This document shows positions 59,619-64,000 of a stretch of 64,000 bases of DNA, piece after piece. The DNA lies in the NCBI GenBank assembly GCA_018398805.1, contig JAGFBZ010000850.1:682001-746000 (forward strand), read 5' to 3'. Source of the stretch: Hirundichthys speculiger (taxonomy: Eukaryota; Chordata; Actinopteri; Beloniformes; Exocoetidae). Below the pieces are notes generated by a model. The model saw only the letters and a program-made list of their open reading frames with translations, was not told the DNA's origin and made no database searches. The first letter of the stretch is position 1. Every line of letters begins with the position of its first letter. Made by a program: the position numbers and the translations under genes.

Positions 59619-62600
59619 TGACAGACACTTTGATTTCTACTTGACTTTGAGAAGTTGTAGTTAAACACACATGGAAACACGCCCAAAGAGTTAAGGTTGT
59701 ATTTTCACTGTTGTCTTTGTCTTAGGAACATCCCACACCAAAATGGGCACAATGAAATTCCCCTGAGCCAGATGAGCGGTTCACATGTCCTACATAAACA
59801 ATGAATTGTACCTCCCTTGAACTGGCAACTGTGTACGTTTTCAAAAAGGCCTAATTACAGCTTTTACACACAGTAAGACCCCTCTGTAGTTTGAACTAAT
59901 GGCAATGAGTATAGGTGTGGTTAAGGAGGGATAAATACTGTAAAATATAAGTTAATTTAAGTACCCTATATGCAAAGGCATACTATAATGTGCAACCCCA
60001 ATTCCAAAAAAGTTGAGACCTTTCTTACAAGGTAGACTTGGACCACACACACAATCACACACAAACTGCTGGGATTTGAACCAGGATTTGAACCAAGAGC
60101 CTTTTTGCTGTGAGGCAACAGTGTTAACTACCAAGCCCTGATGCTGCCAGATATATTAAACAGAAATAGAGGAAAAACCCAAAAGGCACAAGACCTTTTA
60201 CAACAACTTACTATTTGAGAACAACATTTGTGATGATTAAATTATTTGCATCTCAAGCAACTATGCTAAAAAGATACCAGTCCCACATCTATAAATATGA
60301 ATACTGCCTTTGGGTTTTAAATTGTGTGTTGGAAAAGATAGAAATTTGAAAACTGAACTGTGAATAGTGGATGAAACACAATAGCTTTTGCAGGCAAAGT
60401 TTGCTGCTTCACTTCAATCACTCAGCTGAACTGTTACAAACAAAGCTACTCAGGTTTTCAGTTTTGACCAAAGGCAGTCAGTTTATTCATAGCCATGATT
60501 CTCCTTGTACCTCACAGATATTGTTTTGCATACTGCTAACAAAGAGCACATAATGACGTAAGCATGTCCTTTTTCATCCATTAAACACAAACTGTTTTGT
60601 TTGAAAAAAAAAAAATGTAACTGAGCACTGTTATCTAACTAATCCCTGCAGGGATGTCTTGACACCATCTTGGGAGCAGTTAGGGGAGTTATTTGAAGCT
60701 GTAGCTTTTATTTATGGCTTTGAGATTTTGTCATCTCAACAATATTGTGTTTCAGACCCGATGTACAACATGTCTTGCACGTGTTTGAGAAAACAATGGC
60801 AGCACATGTAAATACAGTGTAAGTAGCAAAACCTTTGTCTCTAGTAATAACTAATTAATTTAATGGCAACATGAATTCTAATTTTACTAAATTTTCAATT
60901 TTAAATGAATGTTCTGGAGTAAAAAAAAACCCTAGGTCTATTATGAGTTGGTCAGGAGTACAGACTTTCGTTAGCGACCAACATGACATGAATCCAGGCA
61001 GTTTTGAGTTTGAACTAAATATGTGTTCAGAGTAAAGTGGCAATAGAGCCAACCCAAGCACTGGGAATATGACGTGTAAGGGGGCAAAACTCACACTCAT
61101 CTGGGGCTTTGCAGGCACACACCCTTCTCCACTATGGCTTCCTCCAGTTATTCCAGTAGAAGTAGATAGGCTTGCTACTCGTTTCAGCCAGTGTTGATCT
61201 GTTCCTTGCTGAATAAACAGGAACATTGCCTGGAATTTCCACATGCTCATTTCAGCATGTGGATATTCTTTCCTGTTTGTCCTTATTCTCATGCTAAATC
61301 AGCATCTTCCGAATCAGTGGAGGTTGCATAGTCGCTTCAAAACCTGAAGTTCATACATCATGCAAAAGCCCCAAATGCAGTGGCAATTTTCGGTTTCAAA
61401 TGTTTCAACAGTCAGTTTATACCATTTTTAGCGGTACAGTGGGTGCGTTTACATGGGAAGTTTAATTCCTCTTTAATTCAGAATTAAAGTTAAAGCCGAA
61501 TAAAAGGTTACCATGTAAACACTTAATTCCATATGAAAATGTCAATTCCGAATTAACTTAATTCCGAAGTAAGTGGCCGGTTTATTCCCATTTTAATTCC
61601 GCATTAAGTAATTCCGCGGTCATGTATACACTCATTCCTCTTTAAATTAATTCCCGTCTTTCTGCGCATGCTCGTTCTCTTGCCCGTCTGTCGCGATGAC
61701 GCTTATATTCCGGCAGCACGCAGTAAACGGTGTTCAAGAGCAGAGACGATTTATTTAATAAATAGCTTGGAGGAACTGGAAATAATTAAAAGAACAGATG
61801 GCAGGAAACATAAAAATTGTGAGCTTTTCAAAGCGGCCAGGTTAAATGAAGGAGTTTTCGCAGATAGAGACGCCACCCAGGTCAAAAATAAGTGGAATGT
61901 TGTTCCTAACCAGTTAGCTAAGTTTGTTTTCTTCCGGCAGATGTAAAGACGTCCGCCCCCCCCCATCCAATCAGAACCCTTCCCAACCCCCAGACCTAAA
62001 GCGGAATTGGATAAAGCCGAACTAACGTGTTTTCCATGTAAACCTTAATTCAGAATTACTATTTCCATGTAAACTCGAAGGAAAATAGTTTAATTCGGAA
62101 TTATTTAATTCCTAATTATTAATTCCGAATTAAAAAACATCATGTAACCGCAGCCATTCTCTGTTAACCGACAGGAGCTGAACAATAAAACCTGCGTGGT
62201 GTTACAAGTTCCTGCAGTGCCAGAATAAAGTGCCCGTTCGATGCAGCAAAAATCAAACTTTTTCTTTTGTTGTTAGCTGTGTTACCCGCTAATTACGAGC
62301 CAAAAATAGAACATTCCAGCGGTTTTTTTACTACGGTTCGGAGACCAGAGGCTGTGAAGGTAACAGAAAGACCACAGCTGAGCCTTTGTCTTGTTTCGCT
62401 GCAGTGCCTCGCTACTTTTTTGCGGTTTTTAAACATATTTTAAACACATCATTTAGGCTCGGGGGGGCTCCGGCTCCAGTTCGCGGATTTTGATTTTCGC
62501 GGGGGGGGGGTGCCGGTCCCTATTAACCGCGAAAAATAAGGGATCACTGTATAGTTGAAAGTGCATTAAGAATGTATTAATTGTTTGTACATGCGTATCA

Positions 62601-63627
62601 GTCTGGTCATTACCATTTTCTCAACATTGACTGCTGATGTCACAAAAGGAGGAGAGTTCATGGCTTTAACTTCCATAGAATTGAATCAGGCCATCAACTC
62701 TCCTCCTTTTGTGTTTATTGCAAATAGTTTGGGTGACATCAGCAATTGACTTGTGCAGACTAAGATGGCAGTAACTGGATCGAGATCCCTAAACAAACAA
62801 TCTGTTTTATACATTTTTTGTACACCTAGACAGTTAAAAGTGCATTGGTTTGGCTGTGGGGACCCTATCCACACTATCACTTATGTGGAATGACATTTTT
62901 GAGTCTTGTCAGGGCTTAATAGAAATTTAGACATATTTCGATTGCTCAAAGTACTGACATTAATGACCATCTTGCTGTAAACACATTCCATACTCACTCG
63001 AAACTGCTTTGATTCACATCGTTTTGGTCCCTAACAAAAATTTACACTCTTTTTCAGCCCTTTAAAAAACACCAAGACTTACTTTGTTAGGTGTCATTCT
63101 TAAAACTGCACGACCGCACTTACCTCATCCTTGCTGCTCTCCTTAAAAGAGCGGGATCTTGAAACACGAGCTGATGTTCCACTTGTTGCCGATGCCCCAC
63201 GTAAACCTGCTGCTGCCTCCTCCTGTTGCCCGAAAAGTTCTTCCACAGAGCGAACGTCTATCTGGTACTGCTGCTGCCGCACTGCCAGTGTCCAGATGTT
63301 TGGTTTCCCTCGCACCTTCTCCTCTGGGATGGGCTTCCAGAAGAAGCTGCGCACACGCCGTTTTTTCCTTGCATTGTGGTTGGTGGATGCTGTTGGCGGT
63401 GGAGGAGGTGGGGGTGCCCCAGGAGGAGGGGGCGGGAGAGGAGGCGGTGGCGGAGCTTCAGCCCTAGTAATGTCAGGGACATCGCTAAGTGAAGCCAAGG
63501 TGGAATTAGCCTGTCCAGACATAGATGATGGATCAGATGTAGTGATGGAGGAAGTGTTGTAGCTGCTCTCCTCACTGCTGCAGCTCTCCAGCTCATTGGA
63601 TGTGGATGAACAACTCATAACAAGCAT
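47957..63627 (-). CDS. fhdc1: fhdc1: FH2 formin (INF1-like), 11 coding exons, three frame breaks
   Basis: From the known family, FHDC1/INF1 is a short formin lacking the N-terminal GTPase-binding region. Its FH2 domain acts on actin, and its C-terminal tail binds microtubules. It has been linked to Golgi and cilium organisation. The eleven exons spell a poly-Pro FH1-like segment (about 59-78), the FH2 lasso Trp ([10 protein letters not shown]), the [20 protein letters not shown] core, a coiled FH2 end, a long Ser-rich tail with [14 protein letters not shown], and a C-terminal basic region with [12 protein letters not shown] and [11 protein letters not shown]. All are features of vertebrate FHDC1. 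Corrected length would be about 1187 residues (I recall about 1143 in human). Single-base indels break the frame near 50848, 49180 and 48639. Confidence 0.93.
50741..50906 (-). CDS. fhdc1: fhdc1 coding exon 10 (FH2 C-terminal helix), frameshifted
   Basis: 166 bp. The acceptor is CTGTCTCAG and the donor AAG|GTCAGT. It begins [20 protein letters not shown]. After the GGGG run at 50847-50850 the frame changes and continues [20 protein letters not shown] to FNKAVK. Neighbouring exons require 165 bp here, and one G fewer restores continuity and the spacing I recall from human FHDC1. Confidence 0.88.
51075..51192 (-). CDS. fhdc1: fhdc1 coding exon 9 (FH2 helix)
   Basis: 118 bp. The acceptor is GTGTAG and the donor CAG|GTGAAG. 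It encodes [20 protein letters not shown] then [19 protein letters not shown]. It is part of the helical FH2 post region and ends in phase 0. Confidence 0.92.
51193..53607. other. fhdc1 intron 8
   Basis: 2.4-kb intron containing the hAT-like MITE at 52049-52750. Otherwise AT-rich with no recognised element. Confidence 0.6.
52049..52750. mobile_element. hAT-like MITE with 8-bp target duplication
   Basis: The ends are CAGGGATTCCCAAAGTGGGG and the inverse of TTTGGGAACCGCTG, flanked by the perfect direct repeat GTCTAGAG (52041-52048, 52751-52758). Both subterminal regions carry GGGGTGCGCG-like motifs. This arrangement is typical of Charlie-like hAT derivatives. It has no coding frame. Confidence 0.85.
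53608..53678 (-). CDS. fhdc1: fhdc1 coding exon 8
   Basis: 71 bp. The acceptor is TTCACACAG and the donor GCCAG|GTAAGC. It encodes [20 protein letters not shown] then IAA and two bases of an Arg codon completed in exon 9. Confidence 0.92.
53679..54588. other. fhdc1 intron 7
   Basis: About 0.9 kb of intron. No feature is recognised. Confidence 0.5.
54589..54696 (-). CDS. fhdc1: fhdc1 coding exon 7 (FH2 core)
   Basis: 108 bp, 36 codons, phase 0 at both ends. The acceptor is GTCAAAG and the donor ATG|GTGCGT. It encodes [20 protein letters not shown] then [16 protein letters not shown], the most conserved FH2 block. Confidence 0.95.
55035..55105 (-). CDS. fhdc1: fhdc1 coding exon 6 (FH2 core)
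   Basis: 71 bp. The acceptor is TTCCTACAG and the donor GCC|GTAAGA. With one base from exon 5 it encodes [20 protein letters not shown] then IMNA, the start of the FH2 GNxMN motif that runs on into exon 7. Confidence 0.94.
55897..55922. repeat. (TG)n microsatellite
   Basis: A run of 13 TG units, about 50 bases inside the intron after fhdc1 exon 5. Confidence 0.9.
55972..56072 (-). CDS. fhdc1: fhdc1 coding exon 5 (FH2)
   Basis: 101 bp. The acceptor is GTTGACAG and the donor AAAC|GTAATG. It completes an Arg codon and encodes [20 protein letters not shown] then [13 protein letters not shown]. It matches the RIEAMVLKKEF block of FHDC1. Confidence 0.94.
56216..56829. mobile_element. Second Tigger-like family element with nested MITE
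   Basis: The inverted ends are CAGTGGTACCTCTACTTATG and, inverse, CAGTGATACCTCTACTTACG, each next to TA. A tcaggttacgaaac block occurs near both ends. About 240 bases of a different repeat (56397-56634) are inserted inside. It lies in the fhdc1 intron between exons 4 and 5. Confidence 0.75.
56397..56634 (+). mobile_element. Nested interspersed repeat (same family as 880-1313)
   Basis: It starts acctccgccaaggaggttat and ends gagtgcttttctagtt. The body has aactcaaaaacttatggata and gattttaatgaaattttcag. The reverse complement of the same order is found at 880-1313. In both places it is inserted in another transposon. Confidence 0.65.
57370..57455 (-). CDS. fhdc1: fhdc1 coding exon 4
   Basis: 86 bp. 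The acceptor is TCTCTGCAG and the donor CCACG|GTGTGT. It encodes [20 protein letters not shown] then MYLLIQVP and two bases of Arg. A GT eleven bases earlier (CAG|GTGCCA) looks like a donor but would break the join to exon 5. Confidence 0.9.
57605..57707 (-). CDS. fhdc1: fhdc1 coding exon 3
   Basis: 103 bp. The acceptor is TCTTTCAG. It encodes (K)[19 protein letters not shown] then [15 protein letters not shown] and ends in phase 0 at GAG|GTCTCT. That donor is weak by the usual consensus, but the join to exon 4 reproduces the EE-VKKL context of the family. Confidence 0.85.
57708..59512. other. fhdc1 intron 2
   Basis: 1.8-kb AT-rich intron. It holds a mixed (TG)n(TA)n microsatellite at about 58848-58880 and nothing else I recognise. 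Confidence 0.5.
58848..58880. repeat. (TG)n(TA)n microsatellite
   Basis: Alternating TG then TA dinucleotides, potentially Z-DNA or cruciform forming, in fhdc1 intron 2. Confidence 0.85.
59513..59574 (-). CDS. fhdc1: fhdc1 coding exon 2
   Basis: 62 bp. The acceptor is a T38 run followed by ACAG, and the donor is AAGAA|GTAAGT. It encodes [20 protein letters not shown] plus two bases. The [12 protein letters not shown] block is diagnostic for FHDC1. Confidence 0.93.
59579..59616. repeat. A38 homopolymer forming the exon 2 pyrimidine tract
   Basis: 38 consecutive A on the plus strand, hence T38 on the transcript strand, ending four bases before the exon 2 splice junction. Confidence 0.9.
60056..60152 (-). 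mobile_element. SINE head fragment (reverse orientation)
   Basis: Read in reverse it gives ggcagcatcagggcttggta, then acactgttgcctcacagcaa, with a duplicated ggttcaaatcctggttcaaa B-box segment. It matches the head of the SINE at 46435-46763. Confidence 0.55.
61437..62155 (+). mobile_element. DNA transposon remnant with Myb/SANT-like ORF
   Basis: The ends GTGGGTGCGTTTACATGGGA and (inverse) ATGGCTGCGGTTACATGATG are imperfect inverted repeats, and the flanks are full of AATTCCGAATTAA-type motifs. Inside, 61668-61946 encodes a 92-residue frame with [27 protein letters not shown] and [10 protein letters not shown] read this as a truncated Myb/SANT-like DNA-binding protein of the kind carried by Harbinger-type elements. 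No transposase is present. The target duplication is unclear. Confidence 0.55.
62157..62549 (-). mobile_element. Tigger/pogo-like element, copy 3, truncated
   Basis: In reverse orientation it matches 16599-17432 and 27257-27924 from the CAGTGATCCC end (62549, next to TA) inward for about 390 bases. It stops where the transposon remnant at 61437-62155 begins. G/C runs differ in length between copies. Confidence 0.65.
62556..62835. repeat. Fold-back element with long imperfect inverted arms
   Basis: Inner arms are 62641-62664 and 62690-62713, 24 bases with one mismatch (CACAAAAGGAGGAGAGTT...) around a 25-base loop. Pairing resumes outside a bulge of about 20 bases with TGCTGATGTCA (left) and its inverse at 62734-62750. 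More diverged pairing continues outward (TGTATTAATTGTTTGTAC side against the ttatacattttttgtaca side). It is in fhdc1 intron 1. Confidence 0.65.
63124..63627 (-). CDS. fhdc1: fhdc1 coding exon 1 with start codon
   Basis: 504 bp, 168 codons. Start ATG is at 63627: MLVMSCSS, parallel to the MHVMNC start I recall for human FHDC1, with an in-frame stop 18 bases upstream. Residues 59-78 are a poly-Pro FH1-like segment. [20 protein letters not shown] (94-112) holds the FH2 lasso Trp, and [10 protein letters not shown] follows. The donor is GAG|GTAAGT. The exon probably begins at about 63660 after a CTCTCTCAG acceptor. Confidence 0.93.
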
Positions 63628-64000
63628 CACCAGTAGTAGCACTCAGCATACAGTTCAGTGCTGAGAGAGTATAATACACAAACTGAACAAATAATTGATC
63701 AGCTTCTCTTGTCAATCAAAAATGATTTCCCTGTTCCTTTTACATGCATCAATTCTGAAGAACATTAAAGTAGTGCTGCATGTCCTCTCATTGCTGCAAG
63801 AAGAAAGCTGTCCATTCATCTAATCACACTGAGGGTAGCACTTCGTTTGATTCTTTCCACATCCATCACTCAGACGGTCGTCCATTGAGCTTGGCGGTCT
63901 TTGAAATTCACCTTCCGGGGGAAGGGGACAGGGGGCGACAATGGCCATGGAGCTACAAAAGCAACAAGAACAAGACAGGATTACACTGAGGTATTCATGC
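63628..64000 (-). other. fhdc1 5' flank or 5'UTR region
   Basis: About 33 bases of 5'UTR are likely up to the acceptor near 63661. Further out, a minus-strand GGAAG|GTGAAT donor-like site at about 63910, after a GC-rich stretch with an ATG, may mark a 5' exon, but its frame does not join exon 1. No promoter is identified. Confidence 0.35.

Noticed and set aside
63131..63562. Plus-strand open frame with Gly-rich segment
   Set aside because: Antisense of fhdc1 exon 1 (the Gly run is the complement of poly-Pro).

Overview
The window looks like nuclear DNA of a ray-finned fish, probably a percomorph teleost. It has spliced genes with GT/AG introns, AT-rich introns, and many copies of repeat families I know from fish genomes: Tc1-like, Tigger/pogo-like, hAT, Harbinger-like, an RTE-type LINE and a tRNA-derived SINE. 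I cannot name the species. There is no bacterial-style operon, CRISPR array, rRNA or canonical tRNA gene.

Two protein-coding genes are supported, both on the minus strand. trim2 (a RING, B-box, coiled-coil, filamin and NHL-repeat E3 ubiquitin ligase) occupies the left part. Nine coding exons lie between 12391 and 2715. They encode residues 1-647 of an expected 744, so the last NHL repeats lie beyond the left edge. Candidate 5' untranslated exons ending in good splice donors lie at about 15151 and 26034. fhdc1 (an FH2 formin that acts on actin and microtubules) runs from an ATG at 63627 to a stop at 47957 in 11 coding exons. As I recall, FHDC1 lies upstream of TRIM2 in the same orientation in human, so the head-to-tail order appears conserved. 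I found no convincing gene in the roughly 20 kb between them.

The trim2 reading frame is clean across all nine exons. The fhdc1 frame is broken in three places in its last two exons, each by one base at a short homopolymer (GGGG near 50848, TTT near 49180, CC near 48639), while splice phases and conserved blocks are otherwise intact. Consensus errors or a recent decay of the allele could both explain this.

The rest is layered transposon debris. Several insertions carry clear target-site duplications: a hAT-like element at 44081-45407 (GTTACAAC), a hAT-like MITE at 52049-52750 (GTCTAGAG), and a 110-bp palindromic MITE at 16841-16950 (AGAAACCACT) inside a Tigger-like element. A second Tigger-like copy at 27257-27924 preserves the empty site of that MITE. 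A Harbinger-like element (40457-41615) sits inside a Tc1 fossil (40113-42648), and its sister copy (398-2125) carries another nested repeat. Structural oddities include a 71-base poly-C tract in a trim2 intron, a 46-bp near-perfect palindrome at 20295-20340, a long fold-back at about 62556-62835, and a 38-base homopolymer that forms the pyrimidine tract of an fhdc1 splice acceptor. I see no new biological system. The most useful points are the fhdc1 frame breaks and the nested insertion history.
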